Shown one piece after another: positions 16,022 to 23,964 of a stretch of DNA of 28,333 bases (its first letter is position 1; every line of letters begins with the position of its first letter). The notes below the pieces were generated by a model. That model did no database searches and had not been told where the DNA came from. It saw only the letters and a list, made by a program, of their open reading frames with translations. Where the stretch lies: the NCBI GenBank assembly GCA_002498205.1, contig DAGQ01000061.1:1-28333 (forward strand), given 5' to 3'. Source of the stretch: Euryarchaeota archaeon UBA596. Lineage in GTDB: Archaea > Thermoplasmatota > Poseidoniia > Poseidoniales > Poseidoniaceae. The position numbers and the translations under genes were made by a program.

Positions 16022-16768
16022 TTAAACCTCCAACCAATCATAACCATTATTTTCAACTTCCAATGCAAGTTTTGCATCACCTGTTTTTACAATTCTACCA
16101 TCAATCATAACGTGTACAATATCTGGTTTAACTAAATCAAGTAATCTCTGATAATGAGTGATTAAAAGACAACCTGCATCTTTAGTTGCCAAATTTATTC
16201 CTTCAGCGACTAACCTTAAAGCATCAACATCTAAACCTGAATCTGTTTCATCTAAAATAGCAAGTTGAGGATTCAACATTAACATTTGTAGAATCTCCAT
16301 ACGCTTCTTTTCTCCTCCAGAAAAGCCATCATTAACGTATCTTGACAAAAAAGATTTGTCTATTTGAAGTTGTGTCATTTTTTCTTTCAAATCAAGTCTA
16401 AATTCTTTAGCGGAAATTTTGTTTCCACTTACTGCAGAAACCGATTTCCTTAAAAAATTACCAACTTGTACTCCAGGGATTGTCATAGGATATTGAAAAG
16501 AAAGAAACATTCCAGCTTTAGCTCTTTCATCGACGGATAAATCTACTAAATTTTGACCGAAGAAAAGTACATTTCCATCAGTTATTTCATATGCAGGATG
16601 GCCCATTAACACATTAGCTAAAGTTGATTTCCCCGAACCATTTCTACCCATTATAGCGTGAATTTCTCCTAATTGAATAACTAGATCCAATCCATGGATT
16701 ATTGGAGTACCTTCTACAGAAACATGTAAATTAGAAATCTCAAGCAAATTCCCTTTTGCTTTACTCAT
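16022..16768 (-). CDS. sufC: SufC, Fe-S assembly ATPase
   Basis: This is an ABC-type soluble ATPase that drives conformational change of SufB-SufD. It shows Walker A GRNGSGKST (about residues 41-49), the Q-loop FQYPMTIPG, the signature FSGGEKKRMEI, Walker B LAILDETDSGLD and the switch His in LLITHYQRL. There is no membrane partner nearby, as expected for SufC. ATG 16768 is preferred, with AGGAG ten bases upstream; GTG 16777 is three codons earlier. It is the first gene of the suf operon, facing the 213-base divergent gap. Confidence 0.97.
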   Translation of the reverse strand: MSKAKGNLLEISNLHVSVEGTPIIHGLDLVIQLGEIHAIMGRNGSGKSTLANVLMGHPAYEITDGNVLFFGQNLVDLSVDERAKAGMFLSFQYPMTIPGVQVGNFLRKSVSAVSGNKISAKEFRLDLKEKMTQLQIDKSFLSRYVNDGFSGGEKKRMEILQMLMLNPQLAILDETDSGLDVDALRLVAEGINLATKDAGCLLITHYQRLLDLVKPDIVHVMIDGRIVKTGDAKLALEVENNGYDWLEV

Positions 16769-16813
16769 GGGTTTCACACTCCTGAGTCGTTACCTCTGTT
16801 GCGTCATGGAGAC

Positions 16814-16836
16814 TTATTCGGGTTAGGCTCGGATAA
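16814..16836. promoter_or_regulatory. Imperfect dyad over the suf promoter region
   Basis: TTATTCG and CGGATAA flank the core GGTTAGGCT. Six of the seven arm positions pair. On the minus strand the right half includes GTTTATCC, a TATA-like element about 65 bases before sufC. The core GGTTAGGCT resembles the half-site used by DtxR/IdeR-type metal repressors, so an iron-responsive operator is possible. This is inference. Confidence 0.35.
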
Positions 16837-16840
16837 ACTA

Positions 16841-16854
16841 ATGGTGTAAACCAT
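16841..16854. promoter_or_regulatory. Small dyad ATGGT-GTAA-ACCAT
   Basis: A perfect 5-bp inverted repeat with a four-base spacer lies between the two larger dyads in the suf/nifU gap. Alone it would be weak evidence; its position suggests part of a composite regulatory region. Confidence 0.25.
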
Positions 16855-16883
16855 CCTTTATCAAACGATGTTTTCGCTGACAA

Positions 16884-16907
16884 AATTTTTAGGGATTCCT
16901 AAAAATT
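16884..16907. promoter_or_regulatory. Perfect 10-bp inverted repeat, candidate shared operator of suf and nifU-like genes
   Basis: The arms AATTTTTAGG (16884-16893) and CCTAAAAATT (16898-16907) are perfect reverse complements around GATT. The dyad lies in a gap between divergent genes, so a terminator role is unlikely. The arrangement TTAGG-n4-CCTAA suggests binding by a dimeric regulator. It lies 75 bases upstream of the NifU-like start and 116 bases upstream of sufC. Confidence 0.55.
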
Positions 16908-16981
16908 AAATATTAAATTTATTGACCATTTAATGAGATATTTAGAAACAATCTCAAAAGTCAGAATATTATCCTAGACAC

Positions 16982-17452
16982 ATGGAGGATGATGATTTAG
17001 TCAATATGTATCGTGCTGAGTCTGAAAAATCAATCAAAGAGGAATCTGAACAAAGAATTAATTCCGCAATTCCTATGAAAGAAAGAATTAGATTACGTTC
17101 AAACTCCTTAAAAAATTTAATTTCAGTAGATCCTAAACATGAAGATTTAATTCCGTCTTTATTGGAAAGATTAGGTCCTGTACGTTCAGCACTTGACGGA
17201 CATGGGGGCGGCATTATAATCAAAAAAATCAGTTTTGAAAATAATGGCTTAATTAATTTCGTACTCACCCTAAATGGCTCTTGTATTGCGTGTGGTGCAG
17301 CACCCAGCACATTGGTAGGAATTAGATATGATTTAGAAAATGATACTGAAATTAATGAAATTCATTTTGATCAGGAACTTTTAGAAACTTTTGATGAATT
17401 ATCTAAAGAATTTCTGATTAGTCAAACAACTCTTGTGTTTAAGAGTACTTGA
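16982..17452 (+). CDS. NifU C-terminal-domain (NFU-type) Fe-S scaffold
   Basis: The NFU domain spans about residues 60-125. LLERLGPVRSALDGHGGGI is followed by LNGSCIACGAAPSTL, whose C101-x-x-C104 pair binds a bridging Fe-S cluster between two subunits. It would act as a cluster carrier downstream of the SUF scaffold. Beyond the domain there is a charged helical N-terminus (1-58) and a short C-terminal helix, making it 156 residues against ~75-100 for minimal NFU proteins. It is divergent from sufC and shares its regulatory gap, which supports co-regulation. ATG 16982 is the only sensible start. Confidence 0.88.
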   Translation: MEDDDLVNMYRAESEKSIKEESEQRINSAIPMKERIRLRSNSLKNLISVDPKHEDLIPSLLERLGPVRSALDGHGGGIIIKKISFENNGLINFVLTLNGSCIACGAAPSTLVGIRYDLENDTEINEIHFDQELLETFDELSKEFLISQTTLVFKST

Positions 17453-17479
17453 AGTAGAAGTTTAACTCGGAGTGATTAT

Positions 17480-19549
17480 ATGAAACGCCCAAATCCTGAA
17501 CCTTGTCGAGAAAATGACGTAGGTAAATTCGAGATAATTTCTAGAGATGGTGCGGCAAGAATCGGTAAGTTCCATACAATTCATGGAGTAGTAAACACAC
17601 CAACATTATTACCTGTAATTAACCCAAATATTAGAACTATAGAACCTAGAAAAATGTGGGACGAGTTTGGAGTAGAATGTTTAATTACAAATTCATACAT
17701 CATTAGAAATTCAGAAAATTTAAGCAAAAAAGCAATTGACGAAGGAGTTCATTCATTACTAAATTTCCCTGGAGCAATTATGACCGATTCTGGAACATTT
17801 CAAAGTTATGTTTATGGAGATATTGAGGTTGAGCCTGAAGAAATTATTGAATTTCAAAAAAAAATTGGTGTTGACATCGCAACAATGCTAGATGTATTTG
17901 GTAAACCTAATTTAGATTTTGAAGAGTCCAAAAAAATAGTAGAAGAAACTGTTTCTCGTTCAGAAATTTCAATTAATGCTGCAGATGGAATGTTACTAAA
18001 TGGCCCAATACAAGGAGGATTATTTCCAGAATTAAGGGCTCTTTCGGCTGAAAAAATGAGTGGGTTTGATTTTTCTATCCATCCAATTGGGGGTATTGTT
18101 CCTTTAATGGAGAAAAGAAAATATCCAGAATTAATAAGAATCATTAGTTCATGTAGACATTTAATTCCATCTTCTCGACCAGTTCATCTATTTGGTTGTG
18201 GACATCCACATTTATTTGCAATTTCAGTTGCAATGGGGGTTGATTTCTTTGATTCAGCAGCATATGCCTTATTTGCTAGAGACGATCGCTTAATTATGCC
18301 CTGGGGAACTGAGAAATTGGAAAATATTTCTGAATGGCCGACTGCTTCAAAAACATTTTTTGAATATAGTCCTAAACAAGTAAAATCATTACCCAAAGAT
18401 GAGAGAACAAAAATACTAGCTGAATTTAACTTGGAAATCTCTATGAAAGAAATGGCGAGAGTTAGAGAAGCAGTAAGAAATGGGAAAATTTGGGAATATG
18501 TTGAACGGAAATCTACAGAGCACCCTGCGCTTGAAATCGCTACAAAATTACTTCTTGATTGTTCTGAAGATTTTAAATTTATGAATTGGGTAAAAGAAAG
18601 TACTAAAATGCAAAAAAACAGAGGGATTCTATGGTCTAAAAATATCGAAAATCATCCCTATGTAAAAGCCGCAAAAGAGATAGTTTCTAAGAATTTAAAA
18701 TATCCAATGAAAGATGCATTTGGGAAAAATGTAGAGAATGATGAATGGGATATTGTATTAATTTATGGAGTTCAAGGACCATGGAGAATGAAATGCAAAG
18801 ATATGATTAATAAATTAATGTCTAAATTTAAAAAGATACAAATTTTTATACAGACTCCGATAGGCATAATTCCTTATTTTCTCGAAGATCTAAATCCTTT
18901 TTCGCATATTAATGGCCCTAAGGACATATGGAATTTCAATGAAGAGGATTTGAAATTAAATTATAACTCTATAACTAAAGTTCATGGAGAATCAGGCGCA
19001 AATAAAGCAGTAGAACTATTAATTCAATCTGGAATTAAACTAAATGATTCGGAATTAAATGAGGATGAAATTGAAACATATTTTGATAAATATTCAATAA
19101 TTTCAAAAACTGCAGTATTCACAAAATTAAACTTTGAAATAGCAGAACAATGGTTGTTTGATGCTTCATATCTAAAAGGTGGAACGAATAGAATTAGGAA
19201 TGTTTTTGATTCAAGTGGTGAACATGTACTTTCACCAAGATTAGAAGATGGAGGGATTTCACTAACAATAAACGGTGCAAAGAAATTATTTGATTTTTAT
19301 AAAAATAAAAAATGTAATATCCCAATAATCAAAATCGATGAAGGTGCGGCTCCATTTGTGAGTAAAGGAAGAAATGTGATGCACGGATTTATTAATTCTG
19401 TTACTGGAACTCTTAGACCTGGAATGCCGTGTTTAATTGTAGACCACAATGATGATTTAATCGCACACGGGATCAGTTGCTGCACAAACTCAGAAGCAAT
19501 AGAAATGAAAAAAGGAATTGCTGTCAAAATAAAATCCGGAACAAAATAA
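17480..19549 (+). CDS. tgtA: Archaeosine tRNA-guanine transglycosylase (arcTGT) lacking its zinc ligands
   Basis: This enzyme exchanges guanine-15 of archaeal tRNA for preQ0. It is full-length (689 residues): a TIM-barrel catalytic domain, middle domains, and a C-terminal PUA domain (about 610-689; IDEGAAPFVSKGRNVM). Both catalytic aspartates are present, D103 in MTDSGTFQ and D258 in FFDSAAYALFARDDR. The segment that normally reads PCSCPVC...LHNL reads PTASKTF...EFNL here. The four expected zinc ligands are replaced by T288, S290, F293 and F316 with unchanged spacing. The fold must therefore be held without this zinc. It starts at ATG 17480, after GGAGTGA, 27 bases from the NifU-like gene, with which it may be co-transcribed. 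Confidence 0.95.
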   Translation: MKRPNPEPCRENDVGKFEIISRDGAARIGKFHTIHGVVNTPTLLPVINPNIRTIEPRKMWDEFGVECLITNSYIIRNSENLSKKAIDEGVHSLLNFPGAIMTDSGTFQSYVYGDIEVEPEEIIEFQKKIGVDIATMLDVFGKPNLDFEESKKIVEETVSRSEISINAADGMLLNGPIQGGLFPELRALSAEKMSGFDFSIHPIGGIVPLMEKRKYPELIRIISSCRHLIPSSRPVHLFGCGHPHLFAISVAMGVDFFDSAAYALFARDDRLIMPWGTEKLENISEWPTASKTFFEYSPKQVKSLPKDERTKILAEFNLEISMKEMARVREAVRNGKIWEYVERKSTEHPALEIATKLLLDCSEDFKFMNWVKESTKMQKNRGILWSKNIENHPYVKAAKEIVSKNLKYPMKDAFGKNVENDEWDIVLIYGVQGPWRMKCKDMINKLMSKFKKIQIFIQTPIGIIPYFLEDLNPFSHINGPKDIWNFNEEDLKLNYNSITKVHGESGANKAVELLIQSGIKLNDSELNEDEIETYFDKYSIISKTAVFTKLNFEIAEQWLFDASYLKGGTNRIRNVFDSSGEHVLSPRLEDGGISLTINGAKKLFDFYKNKKCNIPIIKIDEGAAPFVSKGRNVMHGFINSVTGTLRPGMPCLIVDHNDDLIAHGISCCTNSEAIEMKKGIAVKIKSGTK

Positions 19550-19615
19550 TTCTACAATAAGACATGACATTGATAGTATTGGTCCTTGTGACACATACTG
19601 TTCTGAGGGTTTGAT

Positions 19616-20629
19616 TTGAGTCTAGATAATGTTGTAGAAACTATTAATCTCGTCAAATCATATGGTAAACATGTTGCTTTAGACTCAATAAATTTGAAAA
19701 TAAAAAGTGGTGCAACAGGGCTCTTAGGTCCAAATGGTGCAGGAAAATCAACATTATTCAAAACGATCCTAGGGCTAATTAGTATTACATCTGGTGATGG
19801 TATGGTTCTAAATCATAACATTCGTGAAGAAGGGCCAATGATTCGTGCAAAAATAGGGTATATGCCAGAATATGATTGTTTAAGTCCTGAATTAGAAGCC
19901 ATTCATCAAGTAGCTTACAGTGGTGAATTATTAGGAATGAACCCCTCAATTGCAATGCAAAGAGCTCATGAAGTTTTAGAATATGTCGGATTAAAAGATC
20001 AGAGATATAGAACTTTAGAAACATTTTCGACTGGAATGAAGCAATCTGCAAAATTAGCGTGTGGATTAATTCATGATCCCGAATTATTAATTGCTGATGA
20101 ACCAACAAATGGATTGGATGCAGAACATAGAGATTTTATGCTAAATACACTAAATCAAATTGTTAATCAAGGGGGTAGAAGTTTAATTATGGCTAGCCAT
20201 CTTATGAATGATGTAGAACGCGTGTGTGAACGTATTGTAATGCTTCACAAAGGTAAATTAATAGCTCAAGGAAAAATTGAGGATTTGAAAGCAATAGAAA
20301 GAGAGGTAGAAGTGCACGCATGGGGTGGTGCCTCTAAATTAGAAGAGTGTTTAATTGATGGAGGGTTAAAAGTTCGAAGAACTGGAAGAGTGTTAAGAGT
20401 TGTACACGTAGATGATTCTACATATGACCAAATAATTTCGGCTGCTGCAAAATCAAAATGTCAAATTAGGCGTATGCAAGATCATGAAGCAAGTTTAGAA
20501 GATTTATTTATTCGAATTATGGAAACATTAGGTTATGGAATTAAAAGTTCTGAGGAATTATTGGAAAATAATCCTAACATAAAAAATGTTGATGCCCCAT
20601 TTGAACTTAAACAAGGAGGAGTTTTATAA
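19616..20629 (+). CDS. ABC transporter ATPase, first of tandem pair
   Basis: This is a CcmA/DRA-type ATPase of an ABC-2 exporter. It shows Walker A GPNGAGKST (38-46), the signature in ETFSTGMKQSAKLA, Walker B LLIADEPTNGLD, the switch His in IMASHLMNDVERV, and a ~100-residue C-terminal extension of unknown fold (about 235-337). It starts with TTG at 19616, since the family N-terminus (VVETINLVKSYG) begins within a few codons and no ATG is better placed. Its TAA overlaps the ATG of the permease by one base. The permease and the second ATPase-permease pair follow without gaps, so all four are one operon. Confidence 0.92.
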   Translation: MSLDNVVETINLVKSYGKHVALDSINLKIKSGATGLLGPNGAGKSTLFKTILGLISITSGDGMVLNHNIREEGPMIRAKIGYMPEYDCLSPELEAIHQVAYSGELLGMNPSIAMQRAHEVLEYVGLKDQRYRTLETFSTGMKQSAKLACGLIHDPELLIADEPTNGLDAEHRDFMLNTLNQIVNQGGRSLIMASHLMNDVERVCERIVMLHKGKLIAQGKIEDLKAIEREVEVHAWGGASKLEECLIDGGLKVRRTGRVLRVVHVDDSTYDQIISAAAKSKCQIRRMQDHEASLEDLFIRIMETLGYGIKSSEELLENNPNIKNVDAPFELKQGGVL

Positions 20630-21663
20630 TGACTGAGGATTTATCATTAGATTCAGAGTTTCTTGGCCAAGAAGGAGCAAATGTCACAGGATTTAGTAGA
20701 ATGGAAGCAGCATACGGATCTGGAGATGGTGATGAAGGGGCAACGGCTGCAGTAGCATCAAAACCTAACGCAGAAGTAGGGACGATTTTTGAACAGATAT
20801 ATAGGCCATGGAATGGTACATTAAATTCTAGATGGGTTAGAAATTGGTCAATACTTAGACATCACATCTATGGAATGTTTTCGAAAGGACATAGACCATG
20901 GGGATGGCCTGTAAGAATTTCTCTACTGGTATTATTACTCGGATCACTAAATGACTTATTCCTATCATTTCTTGGAAACGCAACTGGAGTTGATGAATTA
21001 TCTAGATTATTTTCACCCTCTAGAGAAAACCTATATGCCCATGTTTTAGGATTTTTTCCGAGAAATGTGTTTTGTTTTCCTATTGCTGCAGCACTACTTG
21101 TAGGCGGAATGATTAGTGAAGATAGAAAAAATGGAACCAGTGCCATTTACTTTTCAAGACCAGTTAATCGTACAGATTATACTGTGATGAAATTTATTTC
21201 TGTTGCAATATTATTATCAATATTAATCGTTGGAACTTTAGCTGCATATTATGTTGGGGATCTTGTATTATCTGGAGAAGGTTGGGCTTACGTACTTGAT
21301 ACATTTCCACTATTTTTTGCGGCTGCAATTGCAGGATTGTTTCTTGTATTTACTTATTCATCTATTGGATTAGCATTATCCAGTATTAGCAGAGGTAAAT
21401 TTTTCCCAGCGATATCATTACTTGGAATAATCTTGGGTACAAAATTTATTGCATTTTTGATTTCACAGTTGTATAATGATAGTATAGTTTATCTTCTATC
21501 TCCTTATGACTGTATAGCTCATTTAGGTCAAAGTATGATGGGGATCACATCTACTTATGATCACCCATATACTTGGAGTCTTGTTTCAATCATAATTATG
21601 AATGCTATCTCATTATATGTTCTTACAGCGAGAGTATCTTCAATGGAGGTGACAAGAGAATGA
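20629..21663 (+). CDS. ABC-2 type transporter permease, first of tandem pair
   Basis: This 344-residue membrane protein has six predicted helices, the usual ABC-2 permease topology. An acidic, Ala/Gly-rich cytoplasmic N-terminus (1-60) precedes helix 1 at about residues 92-112. The stretch GMISEDRKNGTSAIYFSRPVNR, after the second helix, is the typical cytoplasmic gate segment that contacts the ATPase (residues 161-183). The transported substrate is unknown. Its ATG overlaps the preceding stop and its own stop overlaps the next ATPase as ATGA. Confidence 0.88.
   Translation: MTEDLSLDSEFLGQEGANVTGFSRMEAAYGSGDGDEGATAAVASKPNAEVGTIFEQIYRPWNGTLNSRWVRNWSILRHHIYGMFSKGHRPWGWPVRISLLVLLLGSLNDLFLSFLGNATGVDELSRLFSPSRENLYAHVLGFFPRNVFCFPIAAALLVGGMISEDRKNGTSAIYFSRPVNRTDYTVMKFISVAILLSILIVGTLAAYYVGDLVLSGEGWAYVLDTFPLFFAAAIAGLFLVFTYSSIGLALSSISRGKFFPAISLLGIILGTKFIAFLISQLYNDSIVYLLSPYDCIAHLGQSMMGITSTYDHPYTWSLVSIIIMNAISLYVLTARVSSMEVTRE
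21645..21652 (+). promoter_or_regulatory. Strong ribosome-binding site deciding the start of the second ATPase
   Basis: GGAGGTGA lies seven bases before ATG 21660, inside the end of the first permease. It fixes the start there although the reading frame is open farther upstream to 21573. Confidence 0.8.
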
Positions 21664-22619
21664 ATTCTCAAAATACAGATAACTCAAGTATTGTCGTACC
21701 TGCATTAATGTTAGACCACGTGTCCAAATGGTATGGAAACATTGTAGGATTAAATGATGTAAGTATCGCAATTAATGGAGGAGTTACTGGCTTACTTGGA
21801 ATGAATGGTGCAGGTAAATCTACATTGTTTAAATTGATAGTTGGAAAACTTAAGCCTTCTCAAGGGACTGTTAGATTATTTGGAATTAATCCATGGGAAA
21901 ATAAAGCACCATTCAGTAGAATTGGTTATGTCCCTGAACATGAAAAATTATATGATTGGATGACTGCATTTGATTTTGTCACCATTATGGCTAGACTATT
22001 CGGACATTCAAGAGAACAAGCAGAAGAACGAGCTAAACATGTCTTAAAATTTGTAGGCTTGGACGATGTTATGCACAAAGAACTAGGAAAATATAGCAAA
22101 GGTATGAGGCAAAGAGCAAAAATTGCTCAAGCATTGGTAAATGATCCTGACTTAATCATTCTTGATGAGCCGTTACAAGGTTGTGATCCCCTTGCCAGAA
22201 CCACGATAATGAATGTCATTAGAGAACTTGGCAGCATGGGAAAAACAATAGTTGTTAGTAGTCATATCTTGAGTGAAATAGAAAGAATTACAGAACAAAT
22301 TGTAATTTTACATAATGGACGATTGTTAGCATTAGGAAACCTTCATGCAATTAGAGATTTACTTGATAAACACCCTCATAGAATTTCTTTAACTACTGAA
22401 GAACCTAGAGAACTTGCTAGCAAATTTTTGAATCATGAATCTGTTTATGGTGTACATTTCCCTTCAAAAAATGAATTGTTAATTGAAACACACGATCTTG
22501 GAAAAGTGCATAACGATATGCCATTTATTTTAGACAATTCAGGAATTAGAGTCACTGCAATAGAAAACCCTGATGATAACTTAGAATCTATTTTGGAATA
22601 TTTAATGGAGGGCAGATAA
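21660..22619 (+). CDS. ABC transporter ATPase, second of tandem pair
   Basis: This 319-residue ABC-2-type ATPase has Walker A GMNGAGKST (47-55), signature GKYSKGMRQRAKIAQ, Walker B LIILDEPLQGCD and switch His in VVSSHILSEIERI. In Walker B the usual NGLD is QGCD. A C-terminal domain of about 90 residues follows, as in the first ATPase. The two are clearly related but divergent, suggesting an old duplication of the ATPase-permease unit and a heteromeric exporter or two parallel exporters. The start at ATG 21660 overlaps the permease stop and has a GGAGGTGA site. Confidence 0.92.
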   Translation: MNSQNTDNSSIVVPALMLDHVSKWYGNIVGLNDVSIAINGGVTGLLGMNGAGKSTLFKLIVGKLKPSQGTVRLFGINPWENKAPFSRIGYVPEHEKLYDWMTAFDFVTIMARLFGHSREQAEERAKHVLKFVGLDDVMHKELGKYSKGMRQRAKIAQALVNDPDLIILDEPLQGCDPLARTTIMNVIRELGSMGKTIVVSSHILSEIERITEQIVILHNGRLLALGNLHAIRDLLDKHPHRISLTTEEPRELASKFLNHESVYGVHFPSKNELLIETHDLGKVHNDMPFILDNSGIRVTAIENPDDNLESILEYLMEGR

Positions 22620-23953
22620 TGTCTAAAGATTCAAGACCTTTATCAAAGAGTGTTTGGTCAAAAATTGACGTTAAATCTTGGGCTATTACTGAATTTACTC
22701 TCCGTCAATATCAAACAAGAAAATCAACTTGGTCAATCGCAATAATTGGAATGTTATTAGTTACCCTTGTATTATTATTTTATATCAAAGGTCAAACATC
22801 AATTATTGAATCAATTGATCAAGATGGTGATTCTTATGATTGGGATGGTGATGGTTATTCAATCGCTCAAGAATTACAATATGGAACCGATCCAAATGAT
22901 GCAAATGATTTCCCTAATGTTACAGCATTACCACTTTCAAATTGGGTCGATGAAGATGATTTTTCTTATTCTATGGATGGAGATAATTGTCAAAGAAATA
23001 TTTATGGTATTCAAACAGAAGGTGTTTGTCAAACAAATGTTGATGATGATGGTGATTGTGAAAGATTAGATTGGGTTTTACAAAATCAATTATTAGGTCA
23101 GGGCGGTAAAGATTCCAATTTTGATAATATTGATTGTTCGGTATTTATCAGTACTAACATTGGAATTAACGTTATTCCAGACAATTATGTAGATGAGGAT
23201 CCTAATGACAACAAATATTTCCATGAAACAGTACATAGAGCATTTGTTCTAGGGTTTGGAAAAATCGGATTCGCTTTCTTGATGGGGATATTTTTACCAT
23301 TATTCCTTGCAACGGGATTAATTAGAGATGAAATGGAATCTGAAACTTTACACTATCTCATAGGAAAGCCAATAGCAAGAGGAGAATTCTATGCTTATCG
23401 CTTAGGTGGTTACTTCGTAATGACTTGGGCATATTTGGCATCATTAGTTTTAATAATGAACCTTATTACTGGTTTTATAGCTCCTTCTGATTCATTTTTC
23501 AGATTTCAAGACATTCAAATGTGGGCAGCAATCTTATTCGCAAGTTGTTTGATGGTAATGGCTTATGGTACAATATTCTCAACTTTTGGAATATTTACAA
23601 AATATGGAATGTTAGCCTCAATATTTTTTGGAGTATGGGAATTCATGATGGCAATGCTAACACTAATTGGAACTGGATCATTTTTTGTTACAAGAATGTC
23701 GATTGTATTTTGGGGAATGCAAATTATTGATTCTGTCTCTGTTTATACATGGAGCGATTCTGAATATTTAATTCAACAAGGAAGTTTACATGACTTAGAA
23801 GGCCATCAGGCATTAGAATCATTTTATGGTGTGCCAAGTATAGGTTCTTCTCCATTAACAACACTATTTACCTCTGCTACTGTATTGATAATTATCACCT
23901 CTACTGTATTTTTTATAGGTCAGTCTGCATTTAAACGTAAAGAACTCAAGTGA
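22619..23953 (+). CDS. ABC-2 type permease with Asp-rich, Cys-containing extracytoplasmic insert
   Basis: 444 residues. Helix 1 lies at about 38-60; an extracytoplasmic loop of about 140 residues (about 60-200) follows, then five more helices between residues 203 and 440. The loop opens with DQDGDSYDWDGDGYSIAQE and continues with LQYGTDPNDAND. That is the calcium-binding pattern of thrombospondin type 3 / EF-hand-like repeats seen in secreted proteins of this kind of archaeon. It also holds four cysteines likely to form disulfides. The cytoplasmic gate segment reads LIRDEMESETLHYLIGKPIARG (residues 234-255). Such an insert would face outside and could bind calcium, substrate or a surface partner. 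ATG 22619 overlaps the previous stop as TAATG. Confidence 0.88.
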   Translation: MSKDSRPLSKSVWSKIDVKSWAITEFTLRQYQTRKSTWSIAIIGMLLVTLVLLFYIKGQTSIIESIDQDGDSYDWDGDGYSIAQELQYGTDPNDANDFPNVTALPLSNWVDEDDFSYSMDGDNCQRNIYGIQTEGVCQTNVDDDGDCERLDWVLQNQLLGQGGKDSNFDNIDCSVFISTNIGINVIPDNYVDEDPNDNKYFHETVHRAFVLGFGKIGFAFLMGIFLPLFLATGLIRDEMESETLHYLIGKPIARGEFYAYRLGGYFVMTWAYLASLVLIMNLITGFIAPSDSFFRFQDIQMWAAILFASCLMVMAYGTIFSTFGIFTKYGMLASIFFGVWEFMMAMLTLIGTGSFFVTRMSIVFWGMQIIDSVSVYTWSDSEYLIQQGSLHDLEGHQALESFYGVPSIGSSPLTTLFTSATVLIIITSTVFFIGQSAFKRKELK

Positions 23954-23964
23954 GGTTTTTTTAA

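Noticed and set aside
16884..16907. Intrinsic terminator reading of the perfect dyad
   Set aside because: The flanking genes are divergent, so no transcript is expected to end here.
16969..17310. Minus-strand frame opposite the NifU-like gene
   Set aside because: It is antisense to a gene with clear NFU motifs and has no recognisable features or ribosome-binding site.
21573..21659. Upstream extension of the second ABC ATPase
   Set aside because: GGAGGTGA just before ATG 21660 and the ATGA overlap fix the start there; the extension is an alternative frame of the permease.
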